Shown: positions 43,441 through 52,887, numbered from the stretch's first letter. The stretch: 64,000 nt of DNA from Halobacteriovoraceae bacterium (GCA_020635115.1 JACKAK010000008.1:124001-188000); one strand, 5' to 3'. Numbers and translations are program-made. Notes: generated by a model not told the origin, from the letters alone.

Positions 43441-44427
43441 CTATTTTTTTAAAAAACCAAGTGAATGTACTGGCGATTGTGAAATCTTTAAACGTCTCTT
43501 ATTATAAAGTTCCGTTGTTTTGACAGAACTATGACCTACATCTTGAGAAACCCTTAATAGATCAACTCCATTTTCGATTGCACTACCTATATAGGTCGCT
43601 CTAGCACTATGAGCAGTAATATGTTTTGTAATGCCGGCCTTCAGTACATATTTTTTAACAATATAATCGATGGATGAAGGTCTAAGAGGTCGATTTAAAG
43701 CATCAGTATTATTTTTATATTTTTCATTTGGATTTTTACTTGGCCTTAAAAGCCAGTCCTCCAAATGAACTTCATGATTACTGGCCTTAAGTTGATGAAG
43801 ATACTCAAATAGAAGATCGACTGTTTCATCTGGAACTAGCTTTTGTAAAATTTTTCCACCTTTGCCGATAACTTGTATAATATATTGATCATCTCTTATT
43901 GTTTTAAAATCTTTAATTTTTAAATTTATTAGCTCTGACTTTCTAATACCAGTTGAAAACAGCAAATAGATTACGCAACGATGCAATAATGATCCATCCG
44001 TATCTACTGATTCAAAAAGCCTCAACACTTCTTCATCACTTAAATCATTTGTTTCTTTGCAAACTTCTTGTTTTGGTCTGCGAATATGGAGACATGGGTT
44101 AATATTCATGACAGATTTTTCACATAAAAAGTTGAAGAAGGCCGAGATTGAACTTATTTTTCGAGTCGTGGATTTAGGTGTATAATCATTATTTTTCAAC
44201 CAATCTTTAAATGCTACAATATGAATTTTTTGACTTTGCTCAATACTCAAAATATTTTTAAAATTTTGCTTAACAAATTGAGCGTATTGAGCAATGTCAT
44301 TTCTGTAGGCCAATCTGGTATGGGGAGAATCAAAATTTTGAAAAAATTCAAATTCAAGTTCGTTAATTTTTAGTTCTTCTATTCGGGATAAACTGATAGG
44401 GGAGTAAATCTTTTTAGTCAAATTCAT
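43441..44427 (-). CDS. Tyrosine recombinase / phage-type integrase
   Basis: 328 aa from ATG 44427 (an AAGGA site precedes it). The SAM-like N-terminal domain has RLAYRNDIAQ. The catalytic domain has Arg in STGIRKSELINL, Lys in IGKGGK, HSARATYIGSA (HxxR), VGHSSVKTTE and Tyr in LYNKRR. It differs clearly from the recombinase at 10 kb. It is downstream of a small gene with a sigma28-like promoter and could be cotranscribed with it. No att core or cargo boundary is evident. Confidence 0.88.
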   Translation of the reverse strand: MNLTKKIYSPISLSRIEELKINELEFEFFQNFDSPHTRLAYRNDIAQYAQFVKQNFKNILSIEQSQKIHIVAFKDWLKNNDYTPKSTTRKISSISAFFNFLCEKSVMNINPCLHIRRPKQEVCKETNDLSDEEVLRLFESVDTDGSLLHRCVIYLLFSTGIRKSELINLKIKDFKTIRDDQYIIQVIGKGGKILQKLVPDETVDLLFEYLHQLKASNHEVHLEDWLLRPSKNPNEKYKNNTDALNRPLRPSSIDYIVKKYVLKAGITKHITAHSARATYIGSAIENGVDLLRVSQDVGHSSVKTTELYNKRRLKISQSPVHSLGFLKK

Positions 44428-44496
44428 CAATTTTCCTTTTGAAAATTTTATCGTCTCTTTCTTAGAAATATTAATGAAATTAAAGTGAGCGGAAAA

Positions 44497-44790
44497 TCAA
44501 ATCACATTGAGCTTTTTAAGGGCCACAGAATCCACTGTAATGTTTGGTTTCTCAAATTGTTGATCCCTTTTCCAATTGGCCTCATTGCTCCCACCTTGAG
44601 TGGGTATAGTTGATAAACCGAAAATATCCTCCACATAGGGAGATTTTGTTGCCGCTTTCTGAGATTCTGAAAGTCTTTGTTCTTCAATTTCTCGAATATC
44701 ATTTCTTAATCCACGAATTTCTTTAGCAATATCTCGATTATTGATTGTTCTTTGTGGAAGATCTAATATTTTTGGAAGTTGAATTGACAT
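44497..44790 (-). CDS. Small conserved-looking protein expressed from a sigma28-like promoter
   Basis: 97 aa, charged, with a helical segment (IAKEIRGLRNDIREIEEQR) and a proline-rich middle. No signal peptide and no family recognised. AAGG is spaced well from the ATG, and a good FliA-type promoter lies just upstream, so it is probably expressed in motile cells. It could be a structural or regulatory part of the flagellar or attack-phase programme (inference only). Confidence 0.65.
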   Translation of the reverse strand: MSIQLPKILDLPQRTINNRDIAKEIRGLRNDIREIEEQRLSESQKAATKSPYVEDIFGLSTIPTQGGSNEANWKRDQQFEKPNITVDSVALKKLNVI

Positions 44791-44810
44791 AACATACCTT
44801 TTTAGACAGT

Positions 44811-44837
44811 TTATCGGTTTGTCATAGACAAACCTTG
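44811..44837 (-). promoter_or_regulatory. Sigma28 (FliA)-type promoter overlapping an inverted repeat
   Basis: Minus strand: CAAGGTTT (44837-44830), 11-base spacer, ACCGATAA (44818-44811). It matches TAAAGTTT-N11-GCCGATAA at 6/8 and 7/8. An inverted repeat GGTTTGTC-ATA-GACAAACC (44816-44834) lies across the spacer and could be an operator. Confidence 0.6.
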
Positions 44838-44954
44838 AGTCTACATACTCTAACTACTCAATAATACATACAAGCGGACAAAGCTAACCCAGAATCAAAC
44901 TTGAATTTTGATCATATTTGGCCTATATCTCAAAAAACAACTCAGGGGACATAT

Positions 44955-45941
44955 ATGCAAAAAATTATCTATTTAATTTTCGCTTTTGTGTTTACATTGG
45001 ACCTTTTCGCTACTGATCCTCAATTCATTTTTGATCCTGAAGGTTTTGAACTTACAAAACTAGACTATCGTAGATGGCAACGTGATGAGTTCATGATTAA
45101 GTACATTTATCCAGTTATTTCTGATGAAAAACAAAATGAGCTAGTTTTAAACGCAAAATCGGACAGAAAAAAAAGTAGACTGGCCTATGATGCTTTTGAT
45201 TTTATAAAATGCTCTCCCATCAAAAATGTAAAATTAACCTATTTCTGCATTTTTTTTCATAATAATACAATGACAGATGCTCTTGCTAGATTATCAACTT
45301 ATTACGAAGGAGATGGACATCATCGTGCTGGAACATTTGTTAATTTAGAATCAGATTCTGCTCATTACTTAGGAAAAAATTTAATAGCTGGTCACAATAT
45401 GAATAGTACATCCATGAGAAACTTTTTTGAATTGGCCTCAGCAAAGAATGAATTTCTGAATCATCGTGAGAGACGATTCAAAGAAAATGTTTTTAAGCAA
45501 CTTGAAGAACATTCAAATGGACAATATTATGAATTTATTACAGCTTCGATTCAAGGAGATCACAGAAGAACACTCTCTCATGAAGCCGATCATGCACTTT
45601 TTGGTTCTTATCCTGAATATAGGGATGCGGTTTATAAATTCTGGGATGAGGTCGTTACAGAAAAAGACAAAAAAGGGATGATTGAGATTCTCACAGATGT
45701 GATGCATTATCCAAAAGATGATGTTAAAGTTCTTCGAGATGAGTTCCAGGCCTTTATGCTTATGGAAGGAGCTGAATCTTTGGCCTTCTATGAATACATT
45801 GGAAAATATCAAGAGAAACTCTACAAAACTTTACTTAAAACTGGAATTAAACCAGCTTTTAGAGATGGGCCAGATATCCCTTTATGTGAAGATAAAATGA
45901 AAGGTTTTAAGAATAAAATATTGAAAATGTTTATCCGTTGA
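44955..45941 (+). CDS. Exported zinc-metallopeptidase-like protein (HEADH)
   Basis: 328 aa from ATG 44955, supported by an AGGGGAC ribosome binding site; a TTG at 44901 is less likely. A signal peptide (MQKIIYLIFAFVFTLDLFA) is present. The motif HEADHALFG (HExxH) near residue 209, with DEFQAFM about 50 residues later, suggests a gluzincin-like zinc site. Several Lys and Arg-rich segments follow. No named family recognised. It is the first of three exported-protein genes on this strand. Confidence 0.72.
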   Translation: MQKIIYLIFAFVFTLDLFATDPQFIFDPEGFELTKLDYRRWQRDEFMIKYIYPVISDEKQNELVLNAKSDRKKSRLAYDAFDFIKCSPIKNVKLTYFCIFFHNNTMTDALARLSTYYEGDGHHRAGTFVNLESDSAHYLGKNLIAGHNMNSTSMRNFFELASAKNEFLNHRERRFKENVFKQLEEHSNGQYYEFITASIQGDHRRTLSHEADHALFGSYPEYRDAVYKFWDEVVTEKDKKGMIEILTDVMHYPKDDVKVLRDEFQAFMLMEGAESLAFYEYIGKYQEKLYKTLLKTGIKPAFRDGPDIPLCEDKMKGFKNKILKMFIR

Positions 45942-46036
45942 TATCAATTTAGACTGATTAATTCATATCCAAATATATTCAAATCATGTATAGCAGGGAT
46001 AACTTTTAGATATCAATCCTAGATCGTGGAGTGAAT

Positions 46037-47602
46037 ATGATTAAAACAATTTTTTTCATTTTCTTTTCAGTCACTCTTGTAGCAAATCAAGGCCCTTTTA
46101 AACATAATTTTAACCTCGATAAAAATGTAGTTAATTTTATTGATTACATGAACGATCCTCATAAATTTAATAAGGACAATTACATACTGGTCCTAAGATA
46201 TATATTTCAGAATCTAAAAGAGTTACCAGTAAACTCATTTAAAAAAGAATTTGGAGAAAAAGGACTTAATCGAATATTGAATAATATTTTTAATGCCCGT
46301 ATGATATTGAGGCAAAAAGTCAAAGAATTCTATGCAGATGGTCATCTAACTCTCGAAGGTAATAATCAAGTTAAAAATATGTTCAGATTACTAAGATTTC
46401 TAGAAGATACAATAGGGGAGTTATACACTAGGCCTAATCGATTGAGTTCCCTTTCAGGTGTTCATCCGAAAATTACGAACAATCACTTTCCTTGGACACT
46501 TAATAACTCTAAATACAGTGATTTTGATGTCAGACAAGATCTTAAGGCGGGAGATATACTATTATGGAGAGGAGAAACAAGTGTTTCAGCGGCCATTGCT
46601 CGTATAGGAGGCCATTATCCTTCTCAATTTTCACATGTGAGTATTATTCATGAAGTAAAAGGTAAGTTGCTAAATGTCGAAGCGGTTATAGAAGCAGGTA
46701 CAATTAATTATTCAATTGATAAAATATTCAAAAAATCTTCAGCTCGAATGGTTGTCTATAGATACCCAGATGAGAAAGTGGCCAGACTTGCAGCAAAATT
46801 CATTTTTGATAGAGCTAAACTCTATGAAGAGACTCACGGAAAATCTGTTCCTTATGATTTTACTTTCGATACAGAAGATTCTGCCTGTTGGTATTGTTCA
46901 GAATTAGTTCACTATGGTTACAAAGAGGCCAGTTATTATTTAGGCCTTCCTATATTAGATATTCCGGCCTTTAAAACACAATTTGATATGAAAAATAGAC
47001 AATTTCTTAATCATTTGGGAACAAATGCTTATGAAGGTTTCCAACCAGGGGACATTGATTTAGACCCGAGATTTGAGCTTGTTGCTGAATGGCGTAATTA
47101 TAATAGTGTTTATGATAATCATATCAAAGATATGATTTTTTCAAAAATGTATGAGTGGATGGAAACTTACGAATACAATTTTATACCTAATACTAAAAAT
47201 ACAGTATTGGCATGGATCGCCTATAAAATAAGAAGGATGCCTTCGATTGGAAATATTCCTTTAATCAAAAAAAATATGTCTCTGGAGATGTCAATTGAAA
47301 CACTGAGTACAATCATAACCATGGATTCGACTATGAAAACAATATTTAGTAATGTTAGACCGAAATTGATTCAACACTTGAATGAAACGGGTTTTTCTAT
47401 GTCGGCCAAGGAAATTATGGACCTTATAGAAGAATTTAGAGAAGTAGATCTTGAACTATATGTAAAACAACGTGGATTGTGTCAGGATTTATTTGAAAGC
47501 AAAAAACAAAATTTTCGTCGTGCAAAATTTCATAATAATCTCAGACCTAGAAATCCTGAAAAAATTTATAGGTCTCAAAAAATCATTCTAACCAATTCAT
47601 AA
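46037..47602 (+). CDS. Exported YiiX-like (permuted NlpC/P60, papain-fold) protein
   Basis: 521 aa from ATG 46037, with GGAG just upstream. Signal peptide MIKTIFFIFFSVTLVA. The conserved blocks KAGDILLWRG, QFSHVSII (catalytic His) and ACWYCSELVHYGY (catalytic Cys in CSEL) match the circularly permuted papain-like YiiX/YebB family. These enzymes cleave amide or ester bonds in lipids or peptides; with no known substrate the role here is open. Helical N- and C-terminal extensions are specific to this protein. It probably acts in the periplasm or is secreted. Confidence 0.78.
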   Translation: MIKTIFFIFFSVTLVANQGPFKHNFNLDKNVVNFIDYMNDPHKFNKDNYILVLRYIFQNLKELPVNSFKKEFGEKGLNRILNNIFNARMILRQKVKEFYADGHLTLEGNNQVKNMFRLLRFLEDTIGELYTRPNRLSSLSGVHPKITNNHFPWTLNNSKYSDFDVRQDLKAGDILLWRGETSVSAAIARIGGHYPSQFSHVSIIHEVKGKLLNVEAVIEAGTINYSIDKIFKKSSARMVVYRYPDEKVARLAAKFIFDRAKLYEETHGKSVPYDFTFDTEDSACWYCSELVHYGYKEASYYLGLPILDIPAFKTQFDMKNRQFLNHLGTNAYEGFQPGDIDLDPRFELVAEWRNYNSVYDNHIKDMIFSKMYEWMETYEYNFIPNTKNTVLAWIAYKIRRMPSIGNIPLIKKNMSLEMSIETLSTIITMDSTMKTIFSNVRPKLIQHLNETGFSMSAKEIMDLIEEFREVDLELYVKQRGLCQDLFESKKQNFRRAKFHNNLRPRNPEKIYRSQKIILTNS

Positions 47603-47678
47603 CTTGAATTTTTAAAGTTAGTTTTCGATAATTTTTATGTTGTATATCACCCATTTTTCTGGAGAGAGAATTTTGAAA

Positions 47679-48743
47679 ATGCTAATTTTTATATTTATGA
47701 TGTATTCTTACTCAATTAAAGCAGAGCTCAAGGATTCCTCAATTAAACTTAAAGGTGATATTCGCTACCGAAATGAAAGAATGTCGTCTGGAACAGGCAG
47801 TTCTAAAACCACATTGAACAGAGATCGAATACGTGCAAGAATTAAGGCCAGTGGTAGTGTAAACGACCAAATTAAGGCAATTATTGGACTTGCAACTGGA
47901 AGTACTGGTACAAGTTCTATCACTTCGACAAACCAAACTCTAGAGGGAGGAGGATCTAAAAAAAGTATCACTTTAGATTTGGCCTATATCGACTGGTCTA
48001 TTTATAATGGAATTGGATTATCTGCAGGAAAAATGAAAAATTACATCTTTAGTCCTGTAAATAGTGATCTCATATTTGATAATGATTATACCCCTGAAGG
48101 TTTTTCAATTTATGGTGCGCATCAATTTGAACTTGTTGATTTTAATTATATTTTCTCAAGACATTGGATAAACTTCAAAGAAGATACTGCCAATATTATT
48201 CTTAATGCTCCACAGATATCACTTTCATATAAAGGCCCTGTTTTCATCAAATTTGGTGGAGGATTTTTAAAATATAGTTCTATTAAGAATGAAACAGTCA
48301 TTGTTGACAAAGGAAATTCATTATCGGCCCAAAACAAATATTTAATGGGTTTTTCAATCTTGCAAATGTTCACAGAACTAGAATACACATCTGGTGACTA
48401 TATGGTTAAGTTTTTTTACGAATTTGCCCACAATAAGGACGCGATAAAAGTCTCACCGTCAAAAAAATTTGAAAATAATGCTTATCTTCTGGGAACTCAA
48501 CTTAGTTTCAAAAAGTTAAGTTTGATCTATGACTATAGATCAATTGAAAAAAATTCAATATTAGGAGGTTTTGGTGAAGGTGACAGTTGTGGAGGAGTAA
48601 CAACTTGTAGAGGCCATCGATTAAAATTGAAATATGGAATAACTCAAAACACCCATATCTCAGCGGTTTATTATGATATGAAAAACACGAACTCCAAATC
48701 TCACTATAATAAAATTCACACTGATTTTGAATTCAAGTTTTGA
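47679..48743 (+). CDS. Outer-membrane porin-like beta barrel
   Basis: 354 aa from ATG 47679 (GGAGAGAG upstream; TTG 47673 possible). A signal peptide ends near SIKAEL. KLKGDIRYRNERM, RDRIRARIKASG and the repeated amphipathic strands match the 'putative porin' family, and the chain ends in an aromatic strand (HTDFEFKF). It should form an outer-membrane channel. It meets the convergent lipoprotein gene with no gap between stops. Confidence 0.75.
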   Translation: MLIFIFMMYSYSIKAELKDSSIKLKGDIRYRNERMSSGTGSSKTTLNRDRIRARIKASGSVNDQIKAIIGLATGSTGTSSITSTNQTLEGGGSKKSITLDLAYIDWSIYNGIGLSAGKMKNYIFSPVNSDLIFDNDYTPEGFSIYGAHQFELVDFNYIFSRHWINFKEDTANIILNAPQISLSYKGPVFIKFGGGFLKYSSIKNETVIVDKGNSLSAQNKYLMGFSILQMFTELEYTSGDYMVKFFYEFAHNKDAIKVSPSKKFENNAYLLGTQLSFKKLSLIYDYRSIEKNSILGGFGEGDSCGGVTTCRGHRLKLKYGITQNTHISAVYYDMKNTNSKSHYNKIHTDFEFKF

Positions 48744-49556
48744 TTATTCTGAGAGATTTATATATTTGATATCTAAGTTAAATTTTACTTGAGAACTTGA
48801 ACAATCGGTATTGATATCATCATCACCTGTAACAACAAAGCTCAAAGAATGAGCTGAATTCTTAAGATTTTCAAGCATGATTTCTTTAATTTTTTCAGAA
48901 GCAATTGAAACCTGAATGACTCCATCATTTTCAGTTTTAGGCCATCTACAGTTAGATCCAATATTTCTGCCAAGACAATATCCTGCCTCATGTATTACAT
49001 TTCCAACGCTTGGTTGTTTGGCAGGTGTATAGATAAGTTTACTCCAATCATAAATATAATAATCAAAGTGGGGATGTTTATCGAAAATCATTTTTTTGGT
49101 TCCAAATTCATCATAACCTTCAGAGACCATCCAGTTATTTGTTGCAACGACGGCATTATCAAGTAATAGTAAGAAGTCGTCGTCATAATTCATGCTTGAT
49201 TGGGGAGAAGTAAATGAAATATCACAAATAGCAATATTTGGAGGTAGTTCAAAAACAACATTACGCTCAACTCTCGCTGTTATTTTTGCATTGATTCTGT
49301 CTCCATTATCTGCTGTATTCCAAGGACATGAACTATAATTGGCCCCAAAATTGGCCTCAATAACTTTTGAATTTACTTCACCTTTGCACAAATCTTTGAT
49401 CACCTTAACTTGCTCATCTTTTTCGAGATCATCTAACTCATCAACAGTTGGGGCCTTTCCAAATAGGACCTCTTTGTCTTTGATAAAAAATTCAGACTGA
49501 TCTGTACAAGATACATTCACGATTGTTAAGAATGAAATAAGTATTTTTCCCCTCAT
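48744..49556 (-). CDS. Lipoprotein of unknown function
   Basis: 270 aa. MRGKILISFLTIVNVSC has a lipobox-like end (NVSC). The middle has Cys residues (SSCPWNT, IAICDISF, GYCLGRN, SNCRWPK) that could form disulphides, and acidic runs (NYDDDF, GDDDIN). I recognise no family. It is probably anchored in a membrane and exposed to the periplasm or surface. The 5' gap opens on a region with a gene relic. Confidence 0.7.
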   Translation of the reverse strand: MRGKILISFLTIVNVSCTDQSEFFIKDKEVLFGKAPTVDELDDLEKDEQVKVIKDLCKGEVNSKVIEANFGANYSSCPWNTADNGDRINAKITARVERNVVFELPPNIAICDISFTSPQSSMNYDDDFLLLLDNAVVATNNWMVSEGYDEFGTKKMIFDKHPHFDYYIYDWSKLIYTPAKQPSVGNVIHEAGYCLGRNIGSNCRWPKTENDGVIQVSIASEKIKEIMLENLKNSAHSLSFVVTGDDDINTDCSSSQVKFNLDIKYINLSE

Positions 49557-49671
49557 AATTTAGCATGATAGCTCAAGCTATAAATTAATTATAATTCTAT
49601 ATAATTTCAGGGGGTTAATTTTAAGGAGATAGTGAATGATTGACCAATTTTCAAGGCATCAAATTTACAAA

Positions 49672-50086
49672 CTATAACGTCTGAATTATATCATAGGCCT
49701 TCTGTTTTTTGATTTTTTTTGCTTTCTTTAAAAGTTTTGTCTTTTCGTCTTTACTCACTTGAAACTTATTACTAGTTATTAAAGTTTTTTAAAATAATAT
49801 TATCTTTATCAAGAGTGCTTCGAACTATTGCATTATCTATAATTCTAAAATCATCTTTTTGATCTTTAATAAATTTAATTATATTTTTTTGTTTTAAGGT
49901 TTTGATGAGTAAAGAATTATGATTTATGGATGAATACTTGGGTATCAAGTATATTAAATAGACTAAATATGGGCGAGGTTGATTTGAGAAAGAAAATTCA
50001 ATTTTTGTTATATCAATGTTTATGTAATTAACCTTTAATACAAATATTAACCATTTTGAGATTTTACAAAAGTCAAAATCAACACT
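49672..50086 (-). pseudogene. Decayed gene remnant with a poly-A frameshift
   Basis: On the minus strand, an open frame without start codon runs from 50086 (a TAG sits just before it) for nearly 100 codons. A shift at a run of six A (plus strand T at 49785-49790) moves it into a second frame that continues to a TAG at 49672-49674. Joined, it reads like a real protein (FIKDQKDDFRIIDNAIVRST, then KTKLLKKAKKIKKQKAYD). In DNA this AT-rich, so long a stop-free stretch is unlikely by chance. No family recognised. Confidence 0.5.
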
Positions 50087-50088
50087 CT

Positions 50089-50116
50089 ATGAGTTATAAT
50101 TTCTATTATAACTCAT
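50089..50116. repeat. Perfect 12-bp inverted repeat
   Basis: ATGAGTTATAAT-TTCT-ATTATAACTCAT. There is no T-tract on either side, and ATATGACTC occurs twice just downstream (50122-50130, 50134-50142). It lies upstream of a small plus-strand gene, so it may be a regulator site or a small-RNA hairpin. Confidence 0.4.
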
Positions 50117-50232
50117 AACATATATGACTCCCGATATGACTCATTAAAAAGGATACCAAAACAAGATATTAACAAACCAATGAATCAACTGTTTGGCCTT
50201 GCAATATTACATTTGATAATAAAGGGGAATGC

Positions 50233-50493
50233 ATGCATCCAATAATGTTAATTGATGAAACTATTCATGACCCCAAATTAAAAACTTATCTACATAAAAT
50301 GAATATCACCAATAATATTGGAGTCTCTCAAAAAAAAGAAATATTTGAAAAACGCTTTCAGGCCCTCAAAGGCAGTCTAGTTCCAAGAGGTTTAATAATC
50401 TTTCCTACAGGATTTAAAAGTTTTACATATACGGAATATAAAGGCTGCTTACTCTTCCCAGATCAGACTTACCAATGTCAAACTATAGACTAA
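50233..50493 (+). CDS. Small protein of unknown function
   Basis: 86 aa with a strong ribosome binding site (AAGGGG, spacer 5). A helical N-terminal half (IHDPKLKTYLHKMNI) is followed by a beta-like end (GLIIFPTGFKSFTYTEYKG). No signal peptide or family recognised. The hairpin and direct repeats upstream suggest it is regulated. Its ribosome binding site is the main evidence. Confidence 0.5.
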   Translation: MHPIMLIDETIHDPKLKTYLHKMNITNNIGVSQKKEIFEKRFQALKGSLVPRGLIIFPTGFKSFTYTEYKGCLLFPDQTYQCQTID

Positions 50494-50854
50494 TGTATTT
50501 GTCCTTCAAAAGTATTAAAAAAAATCGCCGAGAGTTGTCGACATTTCGTATCAAGCAGTATTTTAAAATTGGTTTTTCTAATTGAGTAACTGCAATTATT
50601 CTACTTTCTATTGAGAGTTGAGTCATGTCGAAATATTTATCGGATAATATTTCTAGCTTAAAACATCCAGGGAAATCACTTAAACTAGACCAATATCTCG
50701 CCTTTAGAGAAACTACCCTTCGGTATCCTTTTTATCTGATTCAACTCGACGTAAATACGCATGTTTGAATGCTTCGACGTCATTTAAACATTGGATATCA
50801 CATATTAATAGATTTTTTTACTCTACATCTGCTTTTATTTGCCGATAAGTGACT
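50494..50854. other. Gap with small frames of doubtful coding
   Basis: About 360 bases between two small plus-strand genes. A 47-codon frame (50625-50768) is listed separately. GCCGATAA at 50841-50848 has no fitting -35. I recognise no RNA gene or repeat here. Confidence 0.5.
50625..50768 (+). CDS. Possible very small protein or gene fragment
   Basis: 47 aa from an ATG with only a weak upstream purine run. KHPGKSLKLDQYLAFRETT and YPFYLIQLDV look protein-like, but the frame is short and no match is evident. It may be a remnant. Confidence 0.2.
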   Translation: MSKYLSDNISSLKHPGKSLKLDQYLAFRETTLRYPFYLIQLDVNTHV

Positions 50855-51070
50855 ATGAATTTAATATGGCTAAATTCCCCTTTACCTCTTATAAACTCGA
50901 GCTACTATCAGTTTCAAAAATTAAAAGAAGCTGGATCAATAGCCTTTCAAATCAGTGTTTTGCTTGAAGCGGCAGAAAAAGTACATAAGGATAGTGCTGA
51001 GGTTATGGCCAGACCAGTGAACACAACTAGTGTACAAGTCAATTTGATGAAAAAACTTAATATAATATGA
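50855..51070 (+). CDS. Possible small protein
   Basis: 71 aa from ATG 50855. SIAFQISVLLEAAEKVHKD is a plausible helix, and the C-terminal LMKKLNII recalls the end of the 97-aa protein at 44.5 kb (LKKLNVI), perhaps by chance. It lacks a clear ribosome binding site. It meets the msrA stop head to head. Confidence 0.35.
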   Translation: MNLIWLNSPLPLINSSYYQFQKLKEAGSIAFQISVLLEAAEKVHKDSAEVMARPVNTTSVQVNLMKKLNII

Positions 51071-51661
51071 TTAATGATTCCAGATTTGATTCAACCTTTG
51101 ATCTCTACCACAATTCCATCGATATAGTTTATATCTGACGGGATTTTTTTTATAGTAATCTTGATGATATTCTTCATTGCCTTTCATTGGAAAAAAATCT
51201 GTTGTATCTAGTATCGCCGTTGCTATTGATTGGCCAGGGAATCTATTTTCAATACCTTTTTTGCTTTCTTGTGCTATTTTTCGTTCTTCTGAATTTGAGA
51301 CAAATATTGCCGTTTTATATGTTGGGCCTTTATCACAAAATTGTCCTTCTGAATCAAATGGATCTATATGTATCCAATAGTAATCTAAAAGTTCTTTGTA
51401 ATTCAATTTCTTAGAATCGTAAGTTACTCTGACAACCTCATAATGGCCTTCATGGTTCCCCCTATAAGTTGGATTCGCTTCTATCCCACCAGAGAAACCA
51501 GAACTAACATCTGTGACCCCGTTAAGCTTTTCAAAATCGGCCTCCATACACCAAAAACATCCACCTGCAAAAATAGCGGTTTTCTTCTCCGCAAATAATT
51601 GAGATTGAAATATGATAAAAATACAAATCAATTTTTTTATGACAGATAATTTTCCTTTCAT
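51071..51661 (-). CDS. msrA: Exported peptide methionine sulfoxide reductase MsrA
   Basis: 196 aa. FAGGCFWCMEADFEKLNGV is the MsrA active-site signature with the catalytic Cys, followed by NPTYRGNHEGHYEVVRVTYD and the later YHQDYYKKNP. An N-terminal hydrophobic segment (LICIFIIFQSQLFA) looks like a signal peptide, so this copy is probably periplasmic or secreted, repairing oxidised methionine in exported proteins. It uses a reducing partner that is not encoded here. Confidence 0.95.
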   Translation of the reverse strand: MKGKLSVIKKLICIFIIFQSQLFAEKKTAIFAGGCFWCMEADFEKLNGVTDVSSGFSGGIEANPTYRGNHEGHYEVVRVTYDSKKLNYKELLDYYWIHIDPFDSEGQFCDKGPTYKTAIFVSNSEERKIAQESKKGIENRFPGQSIATAILDTTDFFPMKGNEEYHQDYYKKNPVRYKLYRWNCGRDQRLNQIWNH

Positions 51662-51864
51662 TTTAATACTCCTTCGTATTTCAATATAAGTGTCCTCGTC
51701 ACAAAAAATGTTACATTTTTTTCATAACTATCTGATTATAGAAGAACAATATTTAAAATGCATATCTTTACTTTAAATTGTAAAAACAAACATTTGTTTT
51801 TTGTTGGAATTTTTTAATTATTTTGATAATGGACTATGTTTTCTATGAAATATTAGGTGTAAGA

Positions 51865-52464
51865 ATGAAGTTTGTTGTAATAACTTGTTTAATTGTATTC
51901 TCTTGGTCATCACAGGCGCAAAATAAAATATGTGAAAAAATTCTCAGGTCGTCTGATATAACAAATCACAAAGGTAGTGAATTAATCGCTGACTACATCA
52001 ATCAAGTTCATAATAATTGGTTGCAAGTTTCTAATTCGAATTATAACTTGCACTTTATTCACCCAAAGAAGCTTAGATTAAAAACATATGTTCAAAGTAA
52101 AAATGAATTGCATAAATATATAAAAGTTCAAAACCCGATTCTCAACCTCAATGGTCGCTTGAATATATTTGAGTTACTTTTTGAACAAAATTTATATAAA
52201 GACATAGGAGATTGGATTCTTTTAAATGGATTTAATCAAGACAAACTTGAAATTGTCATCGCAGAAATTGAGATTAATAAATATAATGCGAAATATATAG
52301 ATGCACTTAATATGTCTATAAGAGAAAATATAAAGATTTTGGGTGAAATCGGTTATATACCAGAACGTTTTCAAGAAACATTGCACAATGATACCGAAAT
52401 AGATCATGACCCGTATTTGGAAATAATAATCAAATTAATAAATTATCTAAGAGTACATATTTAG
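51865..52464 (+). CDS. Exported protein of unknown function
   Basis: 199 aa from ATG 51865; the frame is open from 51823 but the signal peptide starts here (MKFVVITCLIVFSWSSQA). The rest is helical and charged (LKTYVQSKNELHKYIKV, MSIRENIKILGEIGYIPERF). No family recognised. GGCC is absent from it, a mark of variable genes in this window. Confidence 0.65.
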   Translation: MKFVVITCLIVFSWSSQAQNKICEKILRSSDITNHKGSELIADYINQVHNNWLQVSNSNYNLHFIHPKKLRLKTYVQSKNELHKYIKVQNPILNLNGRLNIFELLFEQNLYKDIGDWILLNGFNQDKLEIVIAEIEINKYNAKYIDALNMSIRENIKILGEIGYIPERFQETLHNDTEIDHDPYLEIIIKLINYLRVHI

Positions 52465-52887
52465 TCTCACTTGAAATCTCCTCAAATTTTGAGAGAACAT
52501 TCATGTTAGTCTGTTTAAAAAGAATAAACACAATTTTAAAAGAGCGAGTATTTTTTTATAACTACACTCACAAAAAAGATGTTTACAGATAATAAAAATC
52601 TCTTTTTGCAAACTTCTAAGAGAAGTCCTACCGAAACGTCAAATGAAAAACATGAATCACAAAATGAAGCGTTTTTATACACTAAAAATTCACTATATAT
52701 AAAAATGAAAATAATTAGCACTCAAAATAACGAAGAAAAATGGGAAAACACATTAGAAAATTTAGATAGATTTTCAAAATATTGATAAAATAGAAGTAAA
52801 TAAACCCGAATATATATGAAGGTGATATCGTGAAATACTTCATGTCTAGCACTAACCCATTTGAATCTTATATAACAAAAGAATGAT
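52465..52887. other. Gap with one doubtful small frame
   Basis: About 420 bases. A 68-codon frame (52579-52785, plus) starts at an ATG without a clear ribosome binding site; its Lys/Asn/Glu-rich sequence (SNEKHESQNEAFLYTKN) may be chance in AT-rich DNA. A minus-strand frame overlaps it. I see no RNA gene. Confidence 0.4.

Noticed and set aside
44502..44702. 66-codon second frame inside the 97-aa gene
   Set aside because: Same strand, lacks the ribosome binding site and promoter distance of the larger frame.
50841..50848. GCCGATAA before a small gene as sigma28 promoter
   Set aside because: No TAAA-like box at the right spacing, and it would give a leaderless message.
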